A stretch of DNA of 64,000 bases from Fervidicoccus fontis Kam940 (GTDB taxonomy: Archaea; Thermoproteota; Thermoprotei_A; Sulfolobales; Fervidicoccaceae). The notes under the pieces are model-generated. The model ran no database searches. It had not been told where the DNA came from and worked only from the letters and a program-made list of their open reading frames with translations. Each line of letters opens with the position of its first letter. Position 1 is the first letter of the stretch. Where the stretch lies: the NCBI RefSeq assembly GCF_000258425.1, contig NC_017461.1, positions 434,001 to 498,000 of the forward strand, in the 5' to 3' direction. A program made the position numbers and the translations under genes. Shown in pieces: positions 54,247 to 63,048 of the stretch.

Positions 54247-54294
54247 TTTTACTTGGAAACCGATTCTAATTATTTTTTAATTTTTTTAAAAAAT

Positions 54295-54303
54295 TATTTA
54301 TAA
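54295..54303 (+). promoter_or_regulatory. TATA box of the hexapeptide-repeat transferase gene
   Basis: ATTTATAAT precedes the TTG start at 54340 by about 37 bases, with initiation near 54325. The short leader contains GGTGAT (54329-54334), a ribosome binding site that supports the TTG start. Confidence 0.5.
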
Positions 54304-54339
54304 TCCAAATAAAATTTAATTTTATTTTGGTGATTTATT

Positions 54340-55029
54340 TTGAGTACTAAAAAATCCGTAATTTCTAAGGACGCAATAGTAAGAGAAGGCGCTTTAATAT
54401 TAGGTTCTTCTATAATTGGAAGCAGAGCTTTCATAGATACTGGAACTGTAGTAGGGTACCCTATTAGAAGTAGAATTAAAATGCTTCAAGAAGGAAAAAA
54501 AGGGGAAATAGAAAGCGAAGGTGCTACTATTGGAGATAATTCTGTTATAAGAAGCAATTCTATAATATATGAAAGAGTAAAAATTGGGAAAAACGTTGAA
54601 ACGGGACATAGAATATTGATCAGAGAAGACACTGAAATAGGAGACAACAGCATTATTGGAACAGATACAGTAATTGATGGTAGGGTGAAAATAGGGGAAT
54701 TCGCCAGAATAGAAACTGGCGTTTACATACCTCCATATACAATAATTGGAAAAAATGTATTCCTAGGTCCAAGGGTAGTATTTACCAATGATAAGTACCC
54801 TGTAAGCAAGAGACTACTCGGAGCAATAGTTGAAGATAACGTAGCTATTGGTGCAAATGCTACAATCATAGCTGGTGTCAGAATTGGCAAAGGTGCTGTA
54901 ATAGCATCCGGTGCAGTTGTTACGAAAGATGTAGAGCCTAACACTGTAGTCGCTGGAGTGCCTGCGAGAAAGCTGATGAGCAAAGATGAATATAATAGAA
55001 AGAGGGAAAAATATGAATCAGAAGCATGA
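54340..55029 (+). CDS. Left-handed beta-helix (hexapeptide repeat) acyltransferase-like protein
   Basis: 229 aa made almost entirely of imperfect [LIV]GxxxxI hexapeptide turns (for example AILGSSIIGSRAFIDTG, IGDNSVIRSNSIIYERVKIG, AIVEDNVAIGANATIIAGV, IGKGAVIASGAVVTKD), ending in the VPARKLM cap of sugar O/N-acetyltransferases of the WbbJ/PglD type. The putative general-base His is not obvious. Likely modifies a nucleotide sugar or glycan. Start TTG 54340 after GGTGAT. Confidence 0.88.
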   Translation: MSTKKSVISKDAIVREGALILGSSIIGSRAFIDTGTVVGYPIRSRIKMLQEGKKGEIESEGATIGDNSVIRSNSIIYERVKIGKNVETGHRILIREDTEIGDNSIIGTDTVIDGRVKIGEFARIETGVYIPPYTIIGKNVFLGPRVVFTNDKYPVSKRLLGAIVEDNVAIGANATIIAGVRIGKGAVIASGAVVTKDVEPNTVVAGVPARKLMSKDEYNRKREKYESEA

Positions 55030-55034
55030 ATTTG

Positions 55035-57836
55035 TCAATCCCAATATTTTCTCGTCCTGAAGTAATTTCTTTCCTCTTCGTAAAGCGTTCTTAAGAACTC
55101 ATTCCATCCTAATTTAAGCATGCTTAACGCCCTTGAGGCTCCTTTTGGGCCTACTCCATAGGGAGTCAAAGCCATAACTGCAGTCTTTCCATGCGTAATT
55201 ACCAGTTTGGCTCTCTTTACAGCATCCTCAAAGTATTCCTTTTCTTTCCCCTTCAGAGATTTTTTCCCTTCTTTGAAGTATTTTCTGATAGCATTTACGA
55301 ATTCTTCGTTACTCGGAGGTAACGGTGCTACAGCTCTTGCACCGCATTTTTCACATGAAATTATATCCGGCAGTTCAGAGACTTTTACTGACTTTTCCCA
55401 GCCGCAGTTCATGCACTTGAGGAGTACGGTCTTTTCCAATATCCTTTTTTCCAAAACTTTAATTAAAAGCTCTTGAGGAAGAGTCTCCAGTGCGTATCCT
55501 ACAGGTCTCGGCGCGCTAGAGCTATTTACAACTAGGGGACTCAAACCTTCTATGGGTTGCGCAACGATTCTCACTTTACCGCTTTTAATATCTTTCAGCA
55601 TTTCTATAACTGATCGGATATCAAGCTTTTCATAGAAAACTTCCCTAAAAGCCTCCTCACCTATTAAAGTGTCTTTATAATATTTAAGCACTTTTTTAAC
55701 TTCACTAAGCGTTGCATTTTTAGATATTGCTCCCATTTTCTTTGCAACAGTAGATAGCTTATACATAAAAATATTTGATTTTTTGAGCTGGGATTTAATC
55801 ATCTCTTCTATTTCATCTTTTTCTTTCAAAGAAAGACTGTACAGCGCTTCAATCAGATCATTTAGAGTCAGAGGAAATGTGGATTCCATGTAGATTCTAT
55901 ATGGGTCACTCGATGTAGAAACTGACCTCCCTGTTTTGGAAAAAATATAATTTGAAATGAGAAGTGAAAGGGTCTCGTTCCCGTTTGAACCTAGCGGATA
56001 AGTTAAAACTAATAATCCCGTTTTTGTCCAGTCAATTAAAGCGATGTTCTGGCTTGGAAACTCGAAGCCTTGTTTCCTTGTATCTTCGCAGACCTTCTTT
56101 ACAAAATCATATGCTTCAATAGTTATAGATTGATACTGAGATTTAATTTTTTCATAGACTTCTCCTCTGCAGATTCTCGACAGAAGAGATATTGCTTCTC
56201 TTGCAACATTTCTTGAAACCGGGATCATCTCTCCTATCCAAGACGGCGGTGCACCCATCCTTTCGGTTACTTCTTCTACAACTAGCTTTTCATCATCAAT
56301 TGATACGACAGACCACTCCCTACCCTGCAGGATGAAACTTGAGCCCTCATCAAGCTTTGATAAAACAAAATCAGAATCTAAATATCCTATTCTATCGCCA
56401 TATACAGTTACAACAGGAATCTTCTGTACGTCTGGAATCATTGTTGTTGAATAATAATACTCTCTTGCTCTTCTGCTAGCTACAAGCTCTCCATTTTCTT
56501 TTCTAATAATCAGCTTGATGCCTTCGCAAAATTCAATCGCTTTTTTGAGCTCTTCCTCAGTGAGGTTTCTGAACGAAAAAGTTGCGTTCAGAAACTTTAA
56601 AATCTCTTCTTCTTTTCTCTGTTCAGCGGAAAGCAACATTCCTACTAATTGATGTACCAAAACATCAAAGGGCTTTTCATGAGGGATGAGGCTTTCAAGC
56701 TCACCTTTCAAGGTCCTCCTTGCTATAACAACAGACTCGATTATTTCGTCTAAGTTTTTCGTTGTAACTATTATTCCTCTAGCCTTCTTTACTATTGAAT
56801 GTCCGCTTCTTCCTACTCTCTGGAGCATCCTTATAGCCTGCCTCGGCGAGCCGTACTGAATAACAAGGTCAACGCTACCAATATCAATGCCAAGCTCTAG
56901 ACTTGATGTTGCAATTATCCCCTTTATTTCGCCTCCTTTAAGCTTTTTTTCGACGCTTTTTCTGACTTCCGTTGCTAAAGATCCATGGTGAATTTCGATG
57001 TCATCTCTACCTAATTCCCTAAGCTTATACGTAAGAAATTCTGCCATGTCCCTTGTATTAGTAAAGATGATAGATGATTTAGCTCTTTCAATTTCCTCAT
57101 TTATTATTTTTAGAATTTCGCTGAATTCATCTTCTCCCTTGCTACTTGTTCCTGAACCTGGAATCCTCACTTTTATCTCAATATCCTTTTTAACATCATC
57201 CTCTATAACTTCGCAAAAAGGACATGAGTAAAATTTCTTTATTATAGATGCATCCGGAATTGTAGCAGAAATGCCAATGAACTGGTACTTTTTTACTATT
57301 CTTTTAAGCCTCTTCAAAACAACCTCAAGCGTATTACCCCTCTCGCTATCTATAAGCTCGTGAACTTCATCGATGACCACAAATTTAATATCTGTGAGCA
57401 TATCTCTCGTAGCGCTATGAGTTATCAACATTGAAAGGCTTTCAGGAGTAGTAATAAACCAGTGATAAGAAGAACGAAGGAAATCACCCCTTTCTCTTTT
57501 ACTAGAATCTCCGTGCCTGACTATGCTTTTCAAGCCAATTTTATTTGATATATCTTCGAGTCTAACGAAAATATCTCTATTCAATGCTCTAAGTGGAGTG
57601 ACGTAGACCATCAGCGGTTTCCCATTCCAACTTTCATCCTTCAGCATTAGGGAAAAAATTGGAAAAACTGCAGCTTCTGTTTTTCCACTTCCAGTTGGCG
57701 CGGTAATTATCAGATCTCTTCCCTGAAGAATCTTAGGTATTGCCTTATTTTGAATTGAAGTAGGCTCGCGGTATCCATACTCCGTTATGACTTTTAAAAG
57801 CCTTTCATCTAGAAGATCGAATGCATTTTTTTCCAT
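55035..57836 (-). CDS. Lhr-type superfamily 2 DNA/RNA helicase
   Basis: 933-aa ATP-dependent helicase of the archaeal Lhr family, implicated in DNA repair or RNA remodelling. Motif I is APTGSGKTEAAVFP, motif II VVIDEVHELID (DEVH), motif III GISATIPD, motif IV-V SIIFTNTRDMAEFL and ATSSLELGIDIGSVDLVI, motif VI MLQRVGRSGHS. An unusual C4 zinc-ribbon-like segment (LLKCMNCGWEK and ISCEKCGARA) lies near residue 815. The ATG at 57836 follows GGAG by nine bases; an upstream ATG would add 18 residues. Confidence 0.92.
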   Translation of the reverse strand: MEKNAFDLLDERLLKVITEYGYREPTSIQNKAIPKILQGRDLIITAPTGSGKTEAAVFPIFSLMLKDESWNGKPLMVYVTPLRALNRDIFVRLEDISNKIGLKSIVRHGDSSKRERGDFLRSSYHWFITTPESLSMLITHSATRDMLTDIKFVVIDEVHELIDSERGNTLEVVLKRLKRIVKKYQFIGISATIPDASIIKKFYSCPFCEVIEDDVKKDIEIKVRIPGSGTSSKGEDEFSEILKIINEEIERAKSSIIFTNTRDMAEFLTYKLRELGRDDIEIHHGSLATEVRKSVEKKLKGGEIKGIIATSSLELGIDIGSVDLVIQYGSPRQAIRMLQRVGRSGHSIVKKARGIIVTTKNLDEIIESVVIARRTLKGELESLIPHEKPFDVLVHQLVGMLLSAEQRKEEEILKFLNATFSFRNLTEEELKKAIEFCEGIKLIIRKENGELVASRRAREYYYSTTMIPDVQKIPVVTVYGDRIGYLDSDFVLSKLDEGSSFILQGREWSVVSIDDEKLVVEEVTERMGAPPSWIGEMIPVSRNVAREAISLLSRICRGEVYEKIKSQYQSITIEAYDFVKKVCEDTRKQGFEFPSQNIALIDWTKTGLLVLTYPLGSNGNETLSLLISNYIFSKTGRSVSTSSDPYRIYMESTFPLTLNDLIEALYSLSLKEKDEIEEMIKSQLKKSNIFMYKLSTVAKKMGAISKNATLSEVKKVLKYYKDTLIGEEAFREVFYEKLDIRSVIEMLKDIKSGKVRIVAQPIEGLSPLVVNSSSAPRPVGYALETLPQELLIKVLEKRILEKTVLLKCMNCGWEKSVKVSELPDIISCEKCGARAVAPLPPSNEEFVNAIRKYFKEGKKSLKGKEKEYFEDAVKRAKLVITHGKTAVMALTPYGVGPKGASRALSMLKLGWNEFLRTLYEEERNYFRTRKYWD

Positions 57837-58044
57837 TTTTAATTGCTCCTTTTTAAATATCGAATTGTAAATCTTGTAAGTAAAGAGCACTTCTAAAATA
57901 TCTAATTGTGGCGGTTTTTATAATTTTATAGATGAAGCTAGGAACTTTTTTGCTGATTAAAATGAAGACATCCCACAATAGATTTTAAATGTTTTTCTAT
58001 GCAGGAATGAGTAAGATCTAATCATCTAAGTAAAACATTTCAAG

Positions 58045-59337
58045 CTATATTTGAGGTATAGGTTTAGAACTGATGTTTTTCCTACTCCTTTCAAAATAAA
58101 GCATGATCCATGTACTTAATCCCAAAGGAAGGAATACTATAGCTAAGATAAGCAATAAAGTTTCTAGTCCAAATACGTCATAAATTTTTCCACCGAGAGA
58201 TTCACCTAATGCTATTCCTATACCCATACTCGTCACATATACACCTGAGGATGGACCCCTAATTCTAGATAAATCTGTAAAGTCTGCAAGCAATGAGAGT
58301 AAAGTAGGTGGTATCGATAAAGCTAGCACAGAAAAAATCAATAATATCAATGTAAAGAAAAACATGCTGATTCCCTTAATATTGCTGCCATAGCTTACGA
58401 GAATGGATAACATTACGAGAGTTGATGGAAGGGAAAGCGAGCCAGCCAATAGAGAGTTAACTTTTCCCAGAATGCTTGCAATATAGCTTCCTCCCATAAC
58501 ACCTAAGGACAAAATTATAAGTGCAAAAAGTAGCATAAAGCTTGAGAAGAGTTTCAAACCTGGGTTAGAAACTTCTATTGGACTGAAAAGCTCGCTTAGA
58601 AACTTTGGGCTTATGAACGCAACTCCCATCACAATAGAAAAACCGAACCACATAGGAACAAGCTTTAAAACCTTGCCCTCTATTTTAGCTTTAAGGTGAA
58701 AGGTTATCTTCTTGTTCTTAAATTCACTGATATTTCTTCTACCCATGCTTTTCGATAAAATAATGCTCGATAGGAATGCCAAAAAAGAGAACAGAAATGA
58801 CGGGGAAAAACCCTTTATTGCTGAAGGAAGGATAAGCTGGAGAGTCCCAGCAAAAGTAAAACCAACAGCATAGCCTATTATATTTGACACCTCTAGCCCC
58901 CCGACTCCAAACAGCCTTCCCTTTGTTGATGCCTTTATGGTTTCTTCTGAAATTACCGCTAATGAAGACGTTAGCAAGAATGAAGCAGAAAGTCCTGCTA
59001 GAGCTGAGGGGATAGTAAAAGCTTCAGCACTGATGCTCATATCAGCAAAAACGGTCATAATAGCATAAGAAATAAAGAGAAGTGAAGATGAAAATATAAT
59101 AGAAATTGAACTCCCCAAATATTCGTAGATGATCCCGCTGAATATTCCAAATAGTGCTTCAGTAAATGAATATGACGCTTGTATAATTCCCTGCATCCAA
59201 GCAGATATATCTGGAAATGCTGTAGTTAGTGAAATTATAAAACTCGCATTTGCTGCCCTCATTAGAACTACAGAAATGTAAATTAGTAGCGATGGCGTGA
59301 GCTTCATACCTGCTTTTTCTAAGCTCTTTTCTATCAT
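58045..59337 (-). CDS. Major facilitator superfamily transporter
   Basis: 430-aa membrane protein with about twelve predicted helices in two halves separated by a basic loop (GRRNISEFKNKKITFHLK near residue 200). The loop STKGRLFGVGGLEVSNIIGYAVGF between helices 4 and 5 is MFS-like. Substrate unknown. ATG 59337 lies six bases after GAGGAG; the GTG at 59361 would add eight residues. Confidence 0.88.
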   Translation of the reverse strand: MIEKSLEKAGMKLTPSLLIYISVVLMRAANASFIISLTTAFPDISAWMQGIIQASYSFTEALFGIFSGIIYEYLGSSISIIFSSSLLFISYAIMTVFADMSISAEAFTIPSALAGLSASFLLTSSLAVISEETIKASTKGRLFGVGGLEVSNIIGYAVGFTFAGTLQLILPSAIKGFSPSFLFSFLAFLSSIILSKSMGRRNISEFKNKKITFHLKAKIEGKVLKLVPMWFGFSIVMGVAFISPKFLSELFSPIEVSNPGLKLFSSFMLLFALIILSLGVMGGSYIASILGKVNSLLAGSLSLPSTLVMLSILVSYGSNIKGISMFFFTLILLIFSVLALSIPPTLLSLLADFTDLSRIRGPSSGVYVTSMGIGIALGESLGGKIYDVFGLETLLLILAIVFLPLGLSTWIMLYFERSRKNISSKPIPQI

Positions 59338-59749
59338 TTTCAGCTCCTCTACTGCAACCACATCAGCGATGAAAGAGTACTAAGAATCTTAAAAAATGCT
59401 AGTCATAATAACTAAAATATTCATTTAATTAATAAAATTATATCTGAAGGCCCTGTCTTTCAGGATAGGGAGTAAGACCTATAAGCTTTTCTAGTTTTTT
59501 GTTGATAATGAATATTGAAACAGTGTATGTATTGAATGAATGGTTGTTCTAAGAAAAAAGATATTGGATAAATAGGCTCCGATAAATTTTCAAAACGAGA
59601 ATCTCTGATTGCATTTACTTTCCCGCATTTATTTGGTTTTACATCTTTCATTTGCGGGGAATCTCCCACTCTTTAAGACTGGAAAAAGATCAGATATATG
59701 CAAAAATAATTTTTCCTTAATTAGAAACTTTAATGAATAGTGATAAGTT
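59338..59749. other. Intergenic region with an IS605-end-like hairpin and possible tnpB relic
   Basis: About 400 bases without an intact gene. CCCTGTC-TTTCAG-GATAGGG (59451-59470) is a seven-base-pair hairpin (one G-T pair) followed by GAGTAAGACC, similar in style to transposon ends of IS200/IS605 elements. Next to it on the minus strand an open frame with GDSPQMKDVKPNKCGKVNAIR faintly resembles a TnpB C-terminal tail. No transposase body or matching second end is present. The aldo/keto reductase promoter should lie at the right end (GATATATGC near 59692). Confidence 0.35.
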
Positions 59750-60568
59750 ATGGAGAAAAAATGCTTTAAGAACATAGGATGCGTATCTGCCCTTGGAATT
59801 GGAACGTGGGGCATTGGTGGAGGATTCTGGACTCCTGATTATTCCCAAGATCTTGAAAACGAGAAAATTTTGAAATATGCAATAAGAAATGGTATAACTT
59901 TGATTGATACTGCTGAAATGTATGGAGGAGGACACTCAGAGGAAATTGTTGGGAATGCAATAAAGGGAGAAAGAAGGGATGAGTTATTCATAGTAACAAA
60001 AGTATGGAATGCAAATGCGAGCTACGATAGAGTTTTGAAGTCTGCAGAAATGAGTTCTAAAAGATTAGGTACATATATAGATTTGTACCTTTTGCATTGG
60101 CCTTCAGACACAGTTAATATTTGTGAAACTATAAGAGCTTTTGAAGAGCTTGTTGAAAGAGGAATTATAAGATACTACGGTGTAAGTAACTTCTCAGTTG
60201 AAAGATTGGAAGGAGCTATGAATTGCCAGAAAAAGTTTGAAATTGTAGCTGTTGAAAATCAGCTTAGCTTGAAGAACAAAGAAGATCTTTATAATGTCGT
60301 TGAATATGCTAAAAGGAAAGGAATGCTCTATTTAGCTTATACACCAATAGATAAAGGTACCATAGCTAATAGCGGGATATTAAAAGAGATCGGACAGAAA
60401 TATAACAGAAGTCCTGTCCAGGTTGCTTTAAACTGGCTTATTTCAATTCAACCAGTTGTTCCTATACCAAAAGCCTCAAATTTGAAGCACCTCAAAGAAA
60501 ACTTAGGAGCAGTAGGTTGGAGGATCAGCGAAGAAGATTGGAAATTGCTTGAAAAAGCTTATATATAG
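59750..60568 (+). CDS. Aldo/keto reductase
   Basis: 272-aa NADPH-dependent TIM-barrel reductase. The catalytic tetrad is Asp in TLIDTAEMYGGGHSE (Asp50 region and Tyr55), Lys in FIVTKVW and His in YLLHWP. The coenzyme site is the C-terminal VPIPKASNLKHLKENLGA. The region GVSNFSVERLE is also typical. Substrate unknown; length is at the short end for the family. ATG 59750 after GTGAT. Confidence 0.93.
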   Translation: MEKKCFKNIGCVSALGIGTWGIGGGFWTPDYSQDLENEKILKYAIRNGITLIDTAEMYGGGHSEEIVGNAIKGERRDELFIVTKVWNANASYDRVLKSAEMSSKRLGTYIDLYLLHWPSDTVNICETIRAFEELVERGIIRYYGVSNFSVERLEGAMNCQKKFEIVAVENQLSLKNKEDLYNVVEYAKRKGMLYLAYTPIDKGTIANSGILKEIGQKYNRSPVQVALNWLISIQPVVPIPKASNLKHLKENLGAVGWRISEEDWKLLEKAYI

Positions 60569-60576
60569 CAATTTTT

Positions 60577-61518
60577 TTATCTTCCTCGACTCTTCCTTAT
60601 CAATCTAAGAAACCTTATTTCCATCCTCTTTATGAATAAAGTGAGGACGGCTAAAAGAAGAGATTGAAAGCCAGCAAGTGTTAGCATAATGGCTACTAAG
60701 CCTTTAACATAATAAGTAATATCAGTGAAAAAGTAATAGTATGCTACGTATAATCCAAGTGCTAATCCTGGTATCAATAGAAGAGAGCCCAAAATGAATA
60801 TGAAGAAAGTTGGGTTGTAGTTGAGCATAAGTTTTATCATATCAACAAAAATGTGAAACCCGTGAAGAACTCCTAATTTCTTCTTTCCAATCCTCTTCCT
60901 GTATTCTATTTGAATCTCCCCCGCATATCCTCCTTCAGAAACTACATGAGCCAAAATCTCAGACTCAATTCCAAAGTTTTTAGAATTGAACGATATCTCC
61001 CTCAGTATATCTGTTCTTACAACGTACATTCCACTAAGAACATCTGAAATTCTCGTTCCGAAGAGTATATTAAATGTTAAAGTAAGGCCGAAATTTCCGA
61101 TTTTATATATAAGTCCTTGTGCACCCTTCTCAAGCTTTTTTCTGCTACCTATAACTATGTCTTTTTCCTTCTTGATTTCTCTATACAAATCTACAATATA
61201 TTTTGCAGGATATGTGTAATCGCCATCCATAATGAGAATATACTCTGTCCCAACGTAATTTAATGCTGTTTTTATTGCCATGGACTTACCTATACCTTCC
61301 TGCTCAATGACTTTTACCCCGTAGGATTTTGCGATCTCGACGGTCTTATCTGTGCTTTTTCCATCTACTATCAATATCTTATCCTTGGGTACTTTCGCCT
61401 GGTTGATTACTTCTTCAAGCACTTTACCGATTGCTTCCTCCTCATTCAAAACAGGAATAACAACAGTTAAATTTTTGTATTGTTCAGCTTCTTCCATTCC
61501 ATCCAGCTCCAAGGCCAT
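60577..61518 (-). CDS. Family 2 glycosyltransferase with C-terminal membrane helices (DPM1-like)
   Basis: 313-aa enzyme that probably transfers a sugar from a nucleotide donor to a polyprenyl phosphate. The GT-A domain shows VVIPVLNEEEAIGKVLEEV at 17-35, IVDGKSTDKTVEIA, and the metal motif MDGDYTYPAKYI near 98. SDVLSGMYVVRTDIL is the acceptor loop. Two membrane helices follow at about 232-258 and 268-292. It may start at ATG 61497. It heads the downstream end of the DUF58/DUF1616 operon, suggesting surface-protein glycosylation. Confidence 0.9.
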   Translation of the reverse strand: MALELDGMEEAEQYKNLTVVIPVLNEEEAIGKVLEEVINQAKVPKDKILIVDGKSTDKTVEIAKSYGVKVIEQEGIGKSMAIKTALNYVGTEYILIMDGDYTYPAKYIVDLYREIKKEKDIVIGSRKKLEKGAQGLIYKIGNFGLTLTFNILFGTRISDVLSGMYVVRTDILREISFNSKNFGIESEILAHVVSEGGYAGEIQIEYRKRIGKKKLGVLHGFHIFVDMIKLMLNYNPTFFIFILGSLLLIPGLALGLYVAYYYFFTDITYYVKGLVAIMLTLAGFQSLLLAVLTLFIKRMEIRFLRLIRKSRGR

Positions 61519-61566
61519 ATGTTTTCATCAAATATGCATTATAATTTTAAAATTTAAAAAGATAAG

Positions 61567-62115
61567 TTATGCCTTTTTTTGAGAAGCAACAAGTAATGAA
61601 TTTATGGAAAATTTTCTATATAATGCATAAACAGATAATATAATTATAAACATGGATAAGGAAGCGGCTATCGGCAGAAGCCTTATCCCGAAAGGAGTAT
61701 AGTTGAGTAGGAGGCCTATAAGGGGGACGACAGCGAGAGAAAGCCCTATGCTCAAAGCCAATCTCTCCAAAGGAGATAAATCCCCCTCACCTGGATACAG
61801 GGCTTCAACCAATGAGTACCCAGGAAGGAAAAGCACAAAAATGCTTCCAAAGATATATCTCAGTGGCATTAATATGCTTAAAAAGTTTGTCACATATATC
61901 AGAGTCAAGGATACCAAAGTAAATGACAATACAGTCCAAAACCATAAAGAATATTCCATTCTAGTTATATAGTTTGAAAACTTAAGTGGGGGGTTAGGAT
62001 CAACTAGATATATATTTCTGCTAGAGAACTCATTAAATACTTCTTTTTTTAATTCAAATTCAGTCTTTTTATTCTTCTTTTTCCTTGCAATATAATCCTC
62101 AAGTGTTTCTTCCAA
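61567..62115 (-). CDS. DUF1616 membrane protein (N-terminal half type)
   Basis: 182 aa: a charged cytosolic N-terminus of about 55 residues, then four membrane segments with the DUF1616 landmark PLRYIFGSIFVLFLPGYSLVEALYP and ALSIGLSLAVVPLIGLLLNYTPFGIRLLP. The TTG at 62115 follows AGGTG by six bases. In many archaea this part is fused to an extracellular beta domain; here the latter appears to be the separate upstream gene. Confidence 0.85.
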   Translation of the reverse strand: MEETLEDYIARKKKNKKTEFELKKEVFNEFSSRNIYLVDPNPPLKFSNYITRMEYSLWFWTVLSFTLVSLTLIYVTNFLSILMPLRYIFGSIFVLFLPGYSLVEALYPGEGDLSPLERLALSIGLSLAVVPLIGLLLNYTPFGIRLLPIAASLSMFIIILSVYALYRKFSINSLLVASQKKA

Positions 62116-62116
62116 G

Positions 62117-62617
62117 CTACCCACCTGGAAAAGTTATGTTTACATAAAGGTGATTCCAAATTCCTGTATACTGCCACTCATTTGTCGTTAAGTTGTATAT
62201 CCAGAGCTCGAATATTAAGGCTACGCTCGTTTCATTATTATTAGCGTATACAGGTACACTCACGTGAAATGTTTCATTGTCATCATTATTGAGAACCCCC
62301 CTCCAATTCTTTATTGCTAGTGATGAAGATGGAGTAGTATTAGTCGGAATTGTAAGGTTGTTGCCTATTTTATAGACCACTTCATAGTATATAGGATGGC
62401 CCATATGATTATATACGAAAAGACAAAGGTTCACATTTGTTCCGTTAACTACAGTTGAGGGGTAGCTTCCTATTTGGCAGTTTTGGTCTAACAGGCCTAA
62501 TGCAGTAAATGGCTCTTCAGATGATGGTCTTATTATCATAGCGACTCCAAGAACTGATCCTACTACGATTATAGCCAATATAACTGCAAAAACTTCTTCA
62601 TCCATAATAAAGCTCAT
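62117..62617 (-). CDS. Membrane-anchored extracellular beta domain, DUF1616 partner
   Basis: 166 aa with one N-terminal membrane anchor (AVILAIIVVGSVLGVAMIIR) followed by an extracellular domain with FTALGLLDQNCQIGSYPSTV, NHMGHPIYYEVVYKIGNNLT and several N-x-S/T sites. This resembles the C-terminal half of fused DUF1616 proteins. The ATG at 62617 overlaps the upstream stop (ATGA) and the gene ends one base before the DUF1616 start. Confidence 0.75.
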   Translation of the reverse strand: MSFIMDEEVFAVILAIIVVGSVLGVAMIIRPSSEEPFTALGLLDQNCQIGSYPSTVVNGTNVNLCLFVYNHMGHPIYYEVVYKIGNNLTIPTNTTPSSSLAIKNWRGVLNNDDNETFHVSVPVYANNNETSVALIFELWIYNLTTNEWQYTGIWNHLYVNITFPGG

Positions 62618-63048
62618 TTTTTCTTCACCAACCACTTTCTCCTACTGCGATACCAAATGCTCAAGTAGATCCGTGGCAGAAATACATAAGTCAAAACTGG
62701 TATAGATAATAAAAGGATGATTTCTATAATCTTCAATGCTATTATTTTATAATAATTGCTTTCTGCACTAGGCATAAGTGCTGATATGTTCTCCTGCAAT
62801 TGAGATATAATTAAAGATGATGCCGTAATGTTTCCTTCCTGCTCAAGCTTTACTGCATAGTTCAGTTTATTTACAAGCTGAGATACATTCACACCATGAT
62901 CATATAAGTAAACAATTTCACCCAGCAACTGAGTGATTGTACTATTTGTCCCGATTACATCTTCGCTACTTTGAGAACTTACAATAATAAAGGGAGAAAT
63001 GATCACTATTAGTAATATAATTACGCTATAAACTTTGTAAGCTTTCAT
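62614..63048 (-). CDS. Secreted/membrane protein with two terminal helices, unknown
   Basis: 144 aa, not recognised. An N-terminal signal-like helix (YKVYSVIILLIVIISPFIIV) is followed by an extracellular helical segment STITQLLGEIVYLYDHGVNV with glycosylation sequons, then a second membrane helix (KIIEIILLLSIPVLTYVFLP) and a very basic C-terminal tail. The ATG at 63048 overlaps the DUF58 stop (ATGA). It is part of the tightly coupled surface operon. Confidence 0.72.
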   Translation of the reverse strand: MKAYKVYSVIILLIVIISPFIIVSSQSSEDVIGTNSTITQLLGEIVYLYDHGVNVSQLVNKLNYAVKLEQEGNITASSLIISQLQENISALMPSAESNYYKIIALKIIEIILLLSIPVLTYVFLPRIYLSIWYRSRRKWLVKKK

